NCBI RefSeq assembly: GCF_001439635.1
Contig: NZ_LMBZ01000011.1
Span: 207-64,206 of the forward strand
Direction of reading: 5' to 3'
DNA length: 64,000 nt
Source: Solibacillus cecembensis
Lineage (GTDB): Bacteria; Bacillota; Bacilli; Bacillales_A; Planococcaceae
Part shown: positions 1 to 8,367 of the stretch, piece by piece
Numbering within the stretch: position 1 is the stretch's first letter
Layout of the letters: each line of letters opens with the position of its first letter
Position numbers and translations under genes: made by a program
Notes under the pieces: generated by a model
Told to the model about the DNA's origin: nothing
What the model saw: the letters and a program-made list of their open reading frames with translations, nothing else
Databases searched by the model: none

Positions 1-100
1 TTTTGTTTAAGTTCATCACTTAAACGTTTAAATCATTAACGTTTGCTTGTTCAGTTTTCAAGGTTCATTTTGTTTCGTTTGTCGCGTCATCTCTTGGCGA
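1..100 (-). other. Leader of a ribosomal RNA operon (16S gene lies beyond the left edge)
   Basis: Read on the minus strand, this stretch begins just after a strong promoter and contains TTGAAAACTGAACAAGC (about 45-61). That element resembles the conserved boxA-containing leader found in front of Bacillus 16S rRNA genes. No mature 16S sequence is visible. In B. subtilis an rrn operon also follows pdaB at this place in the gene order, which supports the call. The element alone could also come from a 16S-23S spacer; the adjacent promoter argues for the leader. Confidence 0.75.
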
Positions 101-107
101 CTCACTT

Positions 108-137
108 ATAATATCATCTATTTGTTATATCCGTCAA
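108..137 (-). promoter_or_regulatory. rRNA operon promoter
   Basis: On the minus strand, TTGACG (137-132) and TATTAT (113-108) are separated by 18 bases, a sigma-A type promoter. It fires leftwards into the rRNA leader. The divergent pdaB-like gene starts about 70 bases to the right. Confidence 0.75.
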
Positions 138-209
138 CACTATTTCATAAGTTTTTTTAAGAAAAGCTTTTTTTTCCGTATAAAACGATTAGAAAGAGGG
201 AATGTTATT

Positions 210-857
210 ATGTTAAAACGATTGGTATCACTAGCTTTGTGTATATTTTTAGTGCTTTTTTACTTTAACGGAAAAACTTCTATTATACCTACATTTCAGA
301 TGACTGAATCTCCAAATGTCATTACAAAAGGGCAATATGGTCAAACTTTAATTGTTGAACTAAGCTATTCTCATAAAGGATTAGCTGAATGGATTGAAAC
401 TCTTTCAGAACCTTCTATATTATTTTTAGTGAATAGTGAATGGATACAACGCAGTCCAGAATTAGTGCAACTATTAAAAGATAAAAAACTCAATGTCGGG
501 TTACTTGGGCACTCTAATGTAGATTATCAAGAACCTACGCTATTAAAAGAACAACTTACTATGTTCCATAAGGCCTTTGGACAATTACCGCTTTGGTTTG
601 CTACTGCTGATTATATTGTAGAGCCTGCGATGCAAGAACAATTATTTGCAAAAAAAATAAATATTGTAGCTCCAACGAATTCTTTAAGTTCTCTAGATAT
701 GGCAATAGCAGATGGTGACTTCATAAGTGTCCCCCTACATCGGGAACAATCGCTTTCTTTTGAAGTCATTGATCAATTTATAAATAAGCATACCCTTATT
801 TCTATAGAAGAAAACATATTTGGTTATAAAATTTCTACAAAACGATATCCTCAATGA
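210..857 (+). CDS. pdaB: Degenerate PdaB-like polysaccharide deacetylase-fold protein
   Basis: This 215-residue protein has an N-terminal membrane anchor (about residues 4-20) followed by what looks like a NodB/PdaB fold. The block SEWIQRSPELVQLLKDKK (76-93) lines up with the helix after the second beta strand of B. subtilis PdaB. The position (rrn, pdaB, kbaA, gerD) matches B. subtilis, where PdaB supports spore stability. The metal and catalytic motifs are gone: the TFD-type motif reads VELSYS (49-54), and the RPPxG-type motif reads WFATAD (129-134). It is also shorter than PdaB (about 254 residues). AAGAGGG at 194-200 supports the ATG start. Homology rests on position and pattern; an active deacetylase is unlikely. 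Confidence 0.7.
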   Translation: MLKRLVSLALCIFLVLFYFNGKTSIIPTFQMTESPNVITKGQYGQTLIVELSYSHKGLAEWIETLSEPSILFLVNSEWIQRSPELVQLLKDKKLNVGLLGHSNVDYQEPTLLKEQLTMFHKAFGQLPLWFATADYIVEPAMQEQLFAKKINIVAPTNSLSSLDMAIADGDFISVPLHREQSLSFEVIDQFINKHTLISIEENIFGYKISTKRYPQ

Positions 858-893
858 TTATCTAAGTTCATTAGAGCTAAACTTAATTCTATA

Positions 894-936
894 ATAAAAG
901 ACAGAAATGTTAAGTTACAACATCTCTGTCTTTTAT
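894..936. terminator. Bidirectional terminator between the pdaB-like gene and kbaA
   Basis: A perfect 12-base stem (ATAAAAGACAGA, 894-905, with 925-936) has a further TGTT/AACA pairing inside it. It is flanked by T-rich and A-rich sequence and sits between two convergent genes. Confidence 0.8.
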
Positions 937-949
937 CTACTTTAAAGTT

Positions 950-1630
950 TTATGCCTTTGCAGTTTTCACTGCTTCTTTACGTGCTTTCCGACGTGCTTC
1001 TAATTGTTTTCGATCTTTTTCGGATTGCGTATTGTATTTCGGCAACATTAAAATTTGGAATGCATTTACTGCAACAAGTGGGAACAATAATAATGCCACA
1101 TATACATCTATATTATCTTGTCGTCCCATTAATGCAATGATCCATTCTAATGAAGTAACAACAATCATAAAGAAAATTGTTGAAATTAAAACGTGTGGCT
1201 TTTGCGTCATTTTCACTTTTTTCAAACCTGTCGCAATTGCTAAACCAACTAAGACAACAAGTAAAAAGCTATAAATTACCCAGTCTCCTGCCGTTTCCGC
1301 GCCTGGTGCAAAACGGAAAATAATAATATCAGCAAGTACAATGACGATTAATAACATTTGTATCCAGTTCCATAGTGTTAGCGAACGAAAAACATTTACG
1401 CCTACTTGATGTAATGTTAAATAAGCAAAGAAACCAGCTTGCGCCATAACACTCATTGTAATACCGAGGAAAATCATCCAAACAAATGCGGCAAGAAATT
1501 CTCCAAATTCACCATTTGCTAAGTAAGGTTGAAAGAAGCTCCAACGTACAACTAATGAGGCAATCGCATTTACTCCGCCTCCAATTAATAATGCCCAAAA
1601 GGAAAATTTAAACCAATTTCGTATTGTCAC
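950..1630 (-). CDS. kbaA: KinB-signalling pathway activation protein KbaA
   Basis: A 226-residue integral membrane protein with about six hydrophobic segments and a lysine/arginine-rich tail (last 25 residues). In B. subtilis, KbaA is needed for the KinB sensor kinase to feed the sporulation phosphorelay. Identification rests on the hydrophobic layout, the MTIRNWFKF start and the position between gerD and the pdaB locus. It is slightly longer than the 198-residue B. subtilis protein, mostly through the basic C-terminal tail. The start is GTG, preceded by GGGGGA at a suitable distance. It converges on the pdaB-like gene and is divergent from gerD. Confidence 0.8.
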   Translation of the reverse strand: MTIRNWFKFSFWALLIGGGVNAIASLVVRWSFFQPYLANGEFGEFLAAFVWMIFLGITMSVMAQAGFFAYLTLHQVGVNVFRSLTLWNWIQMLLIVIVLADIIIFRFAPGAETAGDWVIYSFLLVVLVGLAIATGLKKVKMTQKPHVLISTIFFMIVVTSLEWIIALMGRQDNIDVYVALLLFPLVAVNAFQILMLPKYNTQSEKDRKQLEARRKARKEAVKTAKA

Positions 1631-1777
1631 GGCGAAACGTCCCCCAACTTTTAATATATTTGTTTATTTTACCAAGCGTATTTAAAAAAAGCGACTGATG
1701 TTATAGGTTCTTACATATTATCTGTAAAATTGTGAACAATAGATGAAAGCGCTTAGTTGCAGAAAGGACTGATAAAG

Positions 1778-2374
1778 ATGATACGGCGTTATTTATTCCT
1801 TAGTCTAATGGTATTGTTTCTCGTTAGCTGTAGTGATGCAAAAACAACCACCCTTTCTTATGATGAAGTAAAGAAAATTATGGTCGATGCAGTACAAACA
1901 GAGGAAGGGAAGAAGGCAATTCGTCAATTATTTGAAGAAAAGAGCTTTCGTGAGCTACTCGTTATAAATACAGAAGAAGTAAAAAAGGCAACAGAGGAGA
2001 CATTACTTTCTAAAGAAGCGGAAGAATTTTGGAAAAAGACATTTGAAGATCCTAAGTTTAAGGAATCCTTCGCAAAAGGTATGAAAAAGCAGCAAGAAGA
2101 TTTAATGAAGGATTTATTGAAGGATGCCTCCTATCAGGAAGATTTAATTGCGTTTTTCAATCAACCTGAAATGCAAAAACAGTTGGAATCCATTTTAAAG
2201 GGGTCAAAAATTAAGAAGGAAATTGAAAAATCCGTCATGGACACAATTGAAAATCCACTTCTTCAATCGAAATGGCAAGAACTCATTAGAAAAAGCGGAG
2301 AAGAGCCAGCGTCTGAGGGGAAATCCGATTCTAAAGGTAGCAAAGATGAAAGCAAGGGCGACAGTGCAGAATAG
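1778..2374 (+). CDS. gerD: Spore germination lipoprotein GerD
   Basis: A 198-residue lipoprotein with a hydrophobic signal and the lipobox LVSC (cysteine near residue 18), so it should be anchored to the outer face of the membrane. GerD clusters the germinant receptors in the inner spore membrane. The charged, helix-rich body and the acidic Ser/Gly/Lys tail fit the family (about 185 residues). The ATG at 1778 is preferred over a TTG at 1757 because AGAAAGGA (1761-1768) is correctly spaced from it and the TTG overlaps that site. The gene is divergent from kbaA and convergent with salA, as in B. subtilis. Confidence 0.88.
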   Translation: MIRRYLFLSLMVLFLVSCSDAKTTTLSYDEVKKIMVDAVQTEEGKKAIRQLFEEKSFRELLVINTEEVKKATEETLLSKEAEEFWKKTFEDPKFKESFAKGMKKQQEDLMKDLLKDASYQEDLIAFFNQPEMQKQLESILKGSKIKKEIEKSVMDTIENPLLQSKWQELIRKSGEEPASEGKSDSKGSKDESKGDSAE

Positions 2375-2392
2375 GTTTCCAAAATACTCAAT

Positions 2393-2434
2393 AAAAAACG
2401 ATTGCTTAGGTAAATCCATAAGCAATCGTTTTTT
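2393..2434. terminator. Bidirectional terminator between gerD and salA
   Basis: A 16-base perfect stem (AAAAAACGATTGCTTA, 2393-2408, with 2419-2434) around a 10-base loop. It has A-rich and T-rich arms and so can stop both convergent transcripts. Confidence 0.9.
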
Positions 2435-2436
2435 CA

Positions 2437-3492
2437 TTATTTTTTTAACTGAGCCATTACTTCTTCTGCAATTGTTAAATAAATTTTACCTGTTGGATGA
2501 TGCGCTGCATAAATAGAAGGGGCAAAATCCTCTTCTGTCCAATCTGGCTGTCCTAGTGGAATTTGTCCTAATAACTTCGTACGTAATTCCTCTGTTAACT
2601 TAGGACCTCCGCCTTGACCGAATATATATTCTTTTTCGCCGTCTTTATTTTCATACCATGCCATGTTTTCAATAACACCTAAAATTTCATGGTCTGTTTG
2701 CAACGCCATCGCACCTGCACGAGCTGCTACAAATGCTGCTGTTGGGTGTGGTGTTGTCACAACAATCTCTTTTGAAGACGGTAACATTTGATGAATATCT
2801 AATGCTACATCGCCTGTACCTGGTGGTAAATCTAATAGAAGATAATCTAAATCGCCCCACTCCACATCGCGGAAGAATTGATCTAACACTTTTCCAAGCA
2901 TTGGGCCGCGCCATACGATTGGTGCATTATTTTCAACGAAGAAGCCCATTGAAATGACTTTTACACCCATGCGTTCTACCGGATAAATACGATTATCTTT
3001 TACAACAGGCATTTCTGTAACGCCCATCATGTCCGGCACACTGAAGCCGTAAATATCAGCATCGATTAAGCCGACTTTTTTACCTAAACGGGCAAGTGCA
3101 ACTGCTAAGTTTACAGAAACAGTTGATTTCCCTACGCCGCCTTTACCTGAAGCAATTGAAATGAATTGCACGCTTGATAATGGTGATAAAATATCTTGTG
3201 CTTCCGCTTCTGTCGCTTGTCCGCGGAATGCTTGTAATGCTTCTTGTGATAATTCTTCAAAACGAATGCCGACAGAAGCCGCACCATTTTCTTTTAATAC
3301 TTCAACAACTTTCATTTGAAGTGTCATTTGTTCTGGCGTATTCGTTTTAGCAATAGCAAGACGAACGCTGACATGCATTTTTTCTTCTTTAATTGAAACA
3401 TTTGTTATTCCGTTTGTTTCTGCTAAAGTTTTATGTAAAAACGGATCTTGTAATTGTCCTACTAGTTCTTGAACTTTTTGTACGTTTAACAC
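2437..3492 (-). CDS. salA: Mrp/ApbC-family P-loop ATPase SalA
   Basis: The product of 351 residues has an N-terminal MIP18-type domain (about 1-85) and a MinD/Mrp ATPase domain. The deviant Walker A GKGGVGKST is near residue 116, and DLPPGTGD lies further on. In B. subtilis SalA represses scoC and so raises exoprotease production; other Mrp proteins carry Fe-S clusters. No cysteine occurs anywhere in this protein, so a CxxC-based cluster role is excluded. The GTG at 3492 is chosen because AGGGGAGTG lies just upstream and the N-terminus then matches the family. An in-frame ATG 19 codons upstream has no ribosome site. Confidence 0.88.
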   Translation of the reverse strand: MLNVQKVQELVGQLQDPFLHKTLAETNGITNVSIKEEKMHVSVRLAIAKTNTPEQMTLQMKVVEVLKENGAASVGIRFEELSQEALQAFRGQATEAEAQDILSPLSSVQFISIASGKGGVGKSTVSVNLAVALARLGKKVGLIDADIYGFSVPDMMGVTEMPVVKDNRIYPVERMGVKVISMGFFVENNAPIVWRGPMLGKVLDQFFRDVEWGDLDYLLLDLPPGTGDVALDIHQMLPSSKEIVVTTPHPTAAFVAARAGAMALQTDHEILGVIENMAWYENKDGEKEYIFGQGGGPKLTEELRTKLLGQIPLGQPDWTEEDFAPSIYAAHHPTGKIYLTIAEEVMAQLKK

Positions 3493-3565
3493 ATCAAACA
3501 CTCCCCTAAATTGAATATTCAATGCTAGTATATCATACTCATTTCGCATTACTATTATAGGTTGC

Positions 3566-4279
3566 CTAGTCTATATTTAGGTGGATATAATTTTCAATTC
3601 CGCGTGCAATGGCAAAGGCTATCTTCTCTTGATAACTATCCGTTGCTAGTAATGCACGTTCTTCCTCATTACTAATAAAACCCGTTTCAACTAAAGCTGC
3701 TGGTACTTCTACTTTTTTCAATAAATACACTTGTTTAATGGATAGTGCTTCTCGGTCTGTATTTTCCAGTGTTTCGCGTAATGATTGTTGTACCGTTTTA
3801 GCTAACAACTCGCTATTGGGATGTCCGTCCTTATGGAAAAATACTTGCGCACCTCGCCACTTCGCATTTGGAATCGCATTTGCATGAATCGTTACAAATA
3901 AATCTGGATCCTGAGACTTTACAAGTGATTCACGTAAAAAGATATCTTGTTTTTTTCGCTCGCGATTCGTAAGGTTTTGTCCTTTCGATGCATGTTCACT
4001 AATCACATCCCCATCTGCTTTACGCGTTAAAACGACTTCTGCCCCTAAACGCGTTAGCTGACGTTCCACCTTTTTAGTAATCGCCAGTGTAATTTCTTTC
4101 TCAATTACATCGCCACCAGATGCTCCTCCGTCCATTCCTCCGTGTCCTGCATCTAAAACAATTTTCACCCCACCTAAAGGCTCCGGCAAAAAAAATCGTT
4201 TATCCGATGCACTCGTTTCATATACAACGACCATCATCGAGCAAAATATAACAAAAATCAATGCAAGCCAACGCCTCAA
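3566..4279 (-). CDS. cwlD: Germination-specific N-acetylmuramoyl-L-alanine amidase CwlD
   Basis: An Amidase_3 enzyme of 237 residues, the same length as B. subtilis CwlD, which helps make muramic-delta-lactam in spore cortex peptidoglycan. After an N-terminal membrane segment, the zinc-site motif VLDAGHGGMDGG, the second-histidine motif VTIHANAIP and the C-terminal VETGFISNEEE are intact. The preferred start is TTG (4279), giving an MRRWLAL N-terminus like the B. subtilis one; a GTG three codons upstream is the alternative. Both lie in the downstream arm or U-tract of the terminator of the preceding ABC operon, so expression from that operon would depend on read-through. Confidence 0.88.
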   Translation of the reverse strand: MRRWLALIFVIFCSMMVVVYETSASDKRFFLPEPLGGVKIVLDAGHGGMDGGASGGDVIEKEITLAITKKVERQLTRLGAEVVLTRKADGDVISEHASKGQNLTNRERKKQDIFLRESLVKSQDPDLFVTIHANAIPNAKWRGAQVFFHKDGHPNSELLAKTVQQSLRETLENTDREALSIKQVYLLKKVEVPAALVETGFISNEEERALLATDSYQEKIAFAIARGIENYIHLNID

Positions 4280-4324
4280 AAAAACCACCGCCCTTTTTGC
4301 CTACTATACGCAAATGGACGGTGG
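4278..4324 (-). terminator. Terminator of the ABC exporter operon, overlapping the cwlD start
   Basis: On the minus strand, CCACCGTCC (4324-4316) pairs with GGGCGGTGG (4293-4285), nine pairs with one G-U, extended by TTTGC/GCAAA inside. Seven U residues (4284-4278) follow. The 3' arm and U-tract contain the candidate cwlD start codons. Confidence 0.85.
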
Positions 4325-4335
4325 ATTATTCCCTA

Positions 4336-6141
4336 TCAAGCCATAAGCTGACTTTGCAATGCCGCATAAAAGCCTTGATTGTTCATTAAAGTTTGATGAT
4401 TTCCTCGTTCGACTATTTTTCCCTCATTAATTACGAGAATTTGATTGGCATTTTCAATCGTCTTTAAACGGTGAGCAATGACAAAGCTTGTACGCCCCTT
4501 CATTAAATTCGATAATCCCTTTTGAATGTGTACTTCGGTCATTGTATCTACACTCGAAGTCGCTTCATCTAAAATTAATAAGTCTGGATCTTCCAAAATA
4601 GCACGAGCAATAGCGATCAATTGGCGCTGTCCTTGACTTAAATTTAATCCGCCGCTTGTCAACACCGTCTCATACTGTTCGGGTAAGTATTTAATATAAT
4701 TATGTGCAAACGCAACTTTAGCCGCTTCTTCCACTTCTTCATTCGTTGCATCAAGCTTACCGAATCGAATATTCTCGCGGACTGTTCCAGAAAATAAGTA
4801 CGTATCCTGCAAAACAACACCGACATGATCTCGTACATTACTCATTTGATAATGCTCAATTGGCTCACCATCTAGCAATATCCGTCCACCGGTAGCATCA
4901 TAAAAACGCGTCAGCAGCTGAATAATTGTCGTTTTCCCAGAGCCGGTTGGACCAACAATGGCAATCGTTTCTCCCGCTTGGGCATGAAAATCAATACCAT
5001 GTAAAATCGGTTTTCCTTGCTCATAGGCAAAATCAACATTTTGAAACGTGACATTCCCTGCAAACGTATTTTTAACCTTTGCATTTGTAACATCCGCTAC
5101 TTCCTGAGATTCATCGAGTATTTCAAAAACACGTTCTGAGCCGGCAATCGCTGACTGAAACGTATTTAGTAAATTAGATAGCTGGTTGATTGGGCGGAAA
5201 AATTGGCGGGTATACGTAACAAATGATGCGATGACACCAATGGAAAGACCGCTCGTTACAGCCATAATCGCTCCTGTACCAATAACTAAACTCAAGCCTA
5301 AATTATTCATGAAGTTATTGATTGGGCCCATGAATCCTGAAATCGTATCCGCGCGCATAGCCGATGTACGTAATTTTTCATTAGCTTCACGGAACTCTTC
5401 AATGCTTTGCTTTTCCTTACCAAATAACGTAATAATATCTGCATTTGAAATCGTTTCTTCTATATAGCCATTTAACGCACCTAAATTACGTTGTCGTTCT
5501 TTATAATTCACACTACTCCGCTTAATAATTTGCTTCGTCGCCCAAACGATTAACGGAATAACCGTAAGCGTTACAAGCGCAAGCATCCAATCTAAATAAA
5601 ATAAGGCAAATGCCGTTCCAACAATCGTTAAAAAGGACGAAACAATTTGAATCACACTTTGCGAAAGCGCTGCGTTTAAATTTTCAATATCATTTGTCAT
5701 GCGACTCATTAAATCACCCTGCTTACGCTGATCAAAAAATGCGAGTGGCAATGATTGATATTGCTCAAATAGTTGTTGTCGTATTCGGTAAATTGTTTTT
5801 TGCGAAATGCGAATCATCACAAATGTTTGCACCCATGTTAATACCGATGACGCAATATAAATACCGGCTAAAACAAGAGCCATTTTCACCGCGCCATTTA
5901 CATCTAATTTGACGATATAATCATCAATTGTTTTTCCGATTAAAAATGGTCCTACTAAACTTAACAACGTGCTCATAACGACAATAATTATAACGCTTAT
6001 AAGCTCAACTTTTTGTAATTTCAAATAGCTCCAAATACGTAACAATGTTTGCTTTTGATTTTTCGGTTTTACTACTGGCCCTGTAAATCGACCACCGGGG
6101 TGTCCCATTGTTGACGGAGGCCCGACTGGATTTTTAGTCAT
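4336..6141 (-). CDS. ABC exporter subunit B (catalytically competent half of a heterodimer)
   Basis: A 601-residue half-transporter with six membrane segments (about residues 45-320) and a C-terminal nucleotide-binding domain. That domain has Walker A VGPTGSGKTT, Walker B LLILDEATSS with the catalytic Glu, and H-loop IAHRL. Its signature is LSQGQ rather than LSGGQ, as expected for the partner that contributes the degenerate signature. The ATG at 6141 is chosen for AAAGGAGGT seven bases upstream; it overlaps the end of the upstream subunit by eight bases, so translation is probably coupled. It resembles YfiC/LmrD/BmrD-type multidrug exporters. The substrate cannot be read from sequence. Confidence 0.87.
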   Translation of the reverse strand: MTKNPVGPPSTMGHPGGRFTGPVVKPKNQKQTLLRIWSYLKLQKVELISVIIIVVMSTLLSLVGPFLIGKTIDDYIVKLDVNGAVKMALVLAGIYIASSVLTWVQTFVMIRISQKTIYRIRQQLFEQYQSLPLAFFDQRKQGDLMSRMTNDIENLNAALSQSVIQIVSSFLTIVGTAFALFYLDWMLALVTLTVIPLIVWATKQIIKRSSVNYKERQRNLGALNGYIEETISNADIITLFGKEKQSIEEFREANEKLRTSAMRADTISGFMGPINNFMNNLGLSLVIGTGAIMAVTSGLSIGVIASFVTYTRQFFRPINQLSNLLNTFQSAIAGSERVFEILDESQEVADVTNAKVKNTFAGNVTFQNVDFAYEQGKPILHGIDFHAQAGETIAIVGPTGSGKTTIIQLLTRFYDATGGRILLDGEPIEHYQMSNVRDHVGVVLQDTYLFSGTVRENIRFGKLDATNEEVEEAAKVAFAHNYIKYLPEQYETVLTSGGLNLSQGQRQLIAIARAILEDPDLLILDEATSSVDTMTEVHIQKGLSNLMKGRTSFVIAHRLKTIENANQILVINEGKIVERGNHQTLMNNQGFYAALQSQLMA

Positions 6142-7873
6142 GTAGGGTACCTCCTTTTCCTTCTTGGGTTTTATCAATTTCCTGATACATTGAATTTGTT
6201 TTCAATAATTCTTCATGTGAACCACACGCTACAATTTGACCATCATCCATCACAAGAATTTGATCGGCATGACGAATCGAAGAAATTTTAGAAGACACGA
6301 TGAATTTTGTTGCCTGGCCAAATTGCTTTTCAATTGCCTGTTGAATTTTCTTTTCTGAAATACTATCTACTGCACTCGTCACATCATCTAATACTAAAAT
6401 TGCCGGCTTGCGAATAAATGCCCGTGCCATTGCAAGACGTTGCTTTTGACCACCAGATAAATTCGTTGCGCCTTGTGTCAACAAATGCTCTTTCCCAGAT
6501 GGAAGCTTTTCTATAAATTCTGTTGCGCAGGCTGCTAGTAATGCTTCTTCTAATCGATCATCGGATGCCATTTCATTGCCGTAACGGATATTGTCAGCTA
6601 TTGTTTTTGAAAACAACGTCGCTTTTTGTGGCGCAAATCCAATCGATTGACGCAACTGCTCGACATCATATTGTTGAATTGGCACACCATCAATTTTGAC
6701 TACACCTTGGTCGACATCAAACAAACGCGAAACCATTTTGACGAGCGTTGATTTCCCACTACCCGTCATACCGATAATGCCGATGGTTTCTCCCGCTTTT
6801 GCATGGAAGTTCACATTTTTTAAAACAGGCTCTGTTCCTTTAATATAAGAAAAGCTTACTTGTTGGAATTCAACCTCTCCGCGCACAGAATTTTGTACTG
6901 GTTGATTTGGACTTTGAATATCGGCTTTTTCATCTAACACTTCAACAATACGCCCTGCACTTGGAATGGCACGTGCTAATTGCACAAGTACCATGGATGA
7001 ACTCATTAGCCCTTGCATGACCATCATTAAATAGTTGATAAAGGCGAGGATAACCCCAACTTTTATTGTTTCACTTTCTACTTTAATTGCTCCTAGCCAA
7101 AGTGCAGCTACAATCCCTAAATTCACGACAAACATCGTTAACGGTGCTAACACACCAATAATTTGATCCGCCGTCATACTCCGTTTCATTAATTGCGTAT
7201 TCACATCTGTAAACTGTTCAATTTGGTGATTTTTTCGATTATATGCCTTAATGACACGAATACCCGCTAGGTTTTCCTGTACTTTCGTGTTCACTTGATC
7301 GACAACGCGCTGCACTTTGTGAAATAACTTGCCTGATAGTGATGTAAAAAAGTACATAGCAAAAGCTAATATTGGCACAACGACTAATAAAATCGGAAAG
7401 AGCTCGCGTGCTGTCACAAAAACGATTACAACCGCACCGATGAACATCATTGGCCCGCGCACAAAAATTTTAAGAAGCATCGTGACAGCTCGCTGCAGCA
7501 TTTCCACATCACTTGTTAAATTCGTAATCAGTTTACCTAACGTAAATTTATCTTTACTGTTATTCGAAAAATACGTAATCGTTTCATATAAATCTTGGCG
7601 CAAATCAGTAGCAAAATTAACGGCTGTTTTTGAAGCGTAAACCGAACAGCCTATCCCACCAATTAGAGCGATCATTGACGTTCCCATCATAAGACCAAAC
7701 ATTTTTATTATGTAGGATGTATCCCCCTGTGAAATTCCATCATCAATAATATGCTGTAATATAGTTGGTTGGAGTAAATCCATGCCCACTTCTATAAGCA
7801 TCATGACTGGTGCGATAATCGCAAAAACGATATATGGCCTTATATATTTTGTAAGTTTTAATACGGCTTGCAT
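6134..7873 (-). CDS. ABC exporter subunit A (degenerate ATPase site half)
   Basis: A 579-residue half-transporter with an N-terminal membrane domain (about 15-300) and a nucleotide-binding domain. Walker A is MTGSGKST and the signature is LSGGQ. The Walker B glutamate is Asp (LVLDDVTSA), and the H-loop histidine is replaced (FIVSSKISSI), so its own ATP site should hydrolyse poorly. This pairs logically with the LSQGQ signature of the downstream subunit. The layout matches heterodimeric exporters such as YfiBC or BmrCD. GAGGAAG precedes the ATG. It is the second gene of a three-gene operon. Confidence 0.87.
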   Translation of the reverse strand: MQAVLKLTKYIRPYIVFAIIAPVMMLIEVGMDLLQPTILQHIIDDGISQGDTSYIIKMFGLMMGTSMIALIGGIGCSVYASKTAVNFATDLRQDLYETITYFSNNSKDKFTLGKLITNLTSDVEMLQRAVTMLLKIFVRGPMMFIGAVVIVFVTARELFPILLVVVPILAFAMYFFTSLSGKLFHKVQRVVDQVNTKVQENLAGIRVIKAYNRKNHQIEQFTDVNTQLMKRSMTADQIIGVLAPLTMFVVNLGIVAALWLGAIKVESETIKVGVILAFINYLMMVMQGLMSSSMVLVQLARAIPSAGRIVEVLDEKADIQSPNQPVQNSVRGEVEFQQVSFSYIKGTEPVLKNVNFHAKAGETIGIIGMTGSGKSTLVKMVSRLFDVDQGVVKIDGVPIQQYDVEQLRQSIGFAPQKATLFSKTIADNIRYGNEMASDDRLEEALLAACATEFIEKLPSGKEHLLTQGATNLSGGQKQRLAMARAFIRKPAILVLDDVTSAVDSISEKKIQQAIEKQFGQATKFIVSSKISSIRHADQILVMDDGQIVACGSHEELLKTNSMYQEIDKTQEGKGGTLHD

Positions 7874-7891
7874 ATTGAAATACCACTTCCT

Positions 7892-8173
7892 CTATTCCTC
7901 AGTTGTTTCTCCAAGTATTTCAGTTAATTGAAATGTAACGATAAATTCATCCATAATAGCTTCTGTTGCCTTTAGCTCGCCCGCGATTATAGAATGAATT
8001 GATTGAAGCTCGTTGGATTCCAATTGTTTTTTCAATGTGTCGCGTTTCGTTCCTAACTGTCGATAAAATTCTAATGCACGTCCTCTTCGAAATGTTTGAG
8101 CCCCTTTTCGACGTCCCTCTCCATTACATTTCTCATGTTCTCGTTGACGCCTTCCTTTATCCTCCAAATACAT
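7892..8173 (-). CDS. Small uncharacterised protein heading the ABC exporter operon
   Basis: A 93-residue protein I do not recognise with certainty. The first third is very basic (KGRRQREHEK, GEGRRKGAQTFRRGRA). The rest is a predicted amphipathic helix pair ending in an acidic GETTEE tail. No membrane segment or helix-turn-helix is obvious. It starts at the ATG at 8173, with GAGGTG six bases upstream, and its stop lies 18 bases before the exporter start, so it is co-transcribed. It could be a regulator or accessory factor of the exporter; a function is not claimed. Confidence 0.75.
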   Translation of the reverse strand: MYLEDKGRRQREHEKCNGEGRRKGAQTFRRGRALEFYRQLGTKRDTLKKQLESNELQSIHSIIAGELKATEAIMDEFIVTFQLTEILGETTEE

Positions 8174-8196
8174 ACTATTCACCTCTATCATTTTGA

Positions 8197-8223
8197 ATAC
8201 AATTGTATACCTTTGTATACAAT
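8197..8223. promoter_or_regulatory. Operator-like overlapping palindromes between the exporter operon and the chemotaxis gene
   Basis: ATTGTATAC (8202-8210) and GTATACAAT (8215-8223) form a perfect 9-base inverted repeat with a 4-base gap. The left arm is also part of a second palindrome, ATACAATTGTAT (8197-8208). The cluster sits 24-50 bases upstream of the ribosome site of the exporter operon, where a repressor could block transcription. No regulator gene is adjacent. Confidence 0.5.
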
Positions 8224-8367
8224 GAATCTAGTTATTTTTTTGTATTATTTCGGAAGTTTTGACTATGCATTTCTTATTAGAACTATTTACTATATAGTTA
8301 AAGAGATTCATTTAACTTCTAAAATTAATACATCAGTTATAAATAATAAGAAAAAGGGGTGTTTTTA

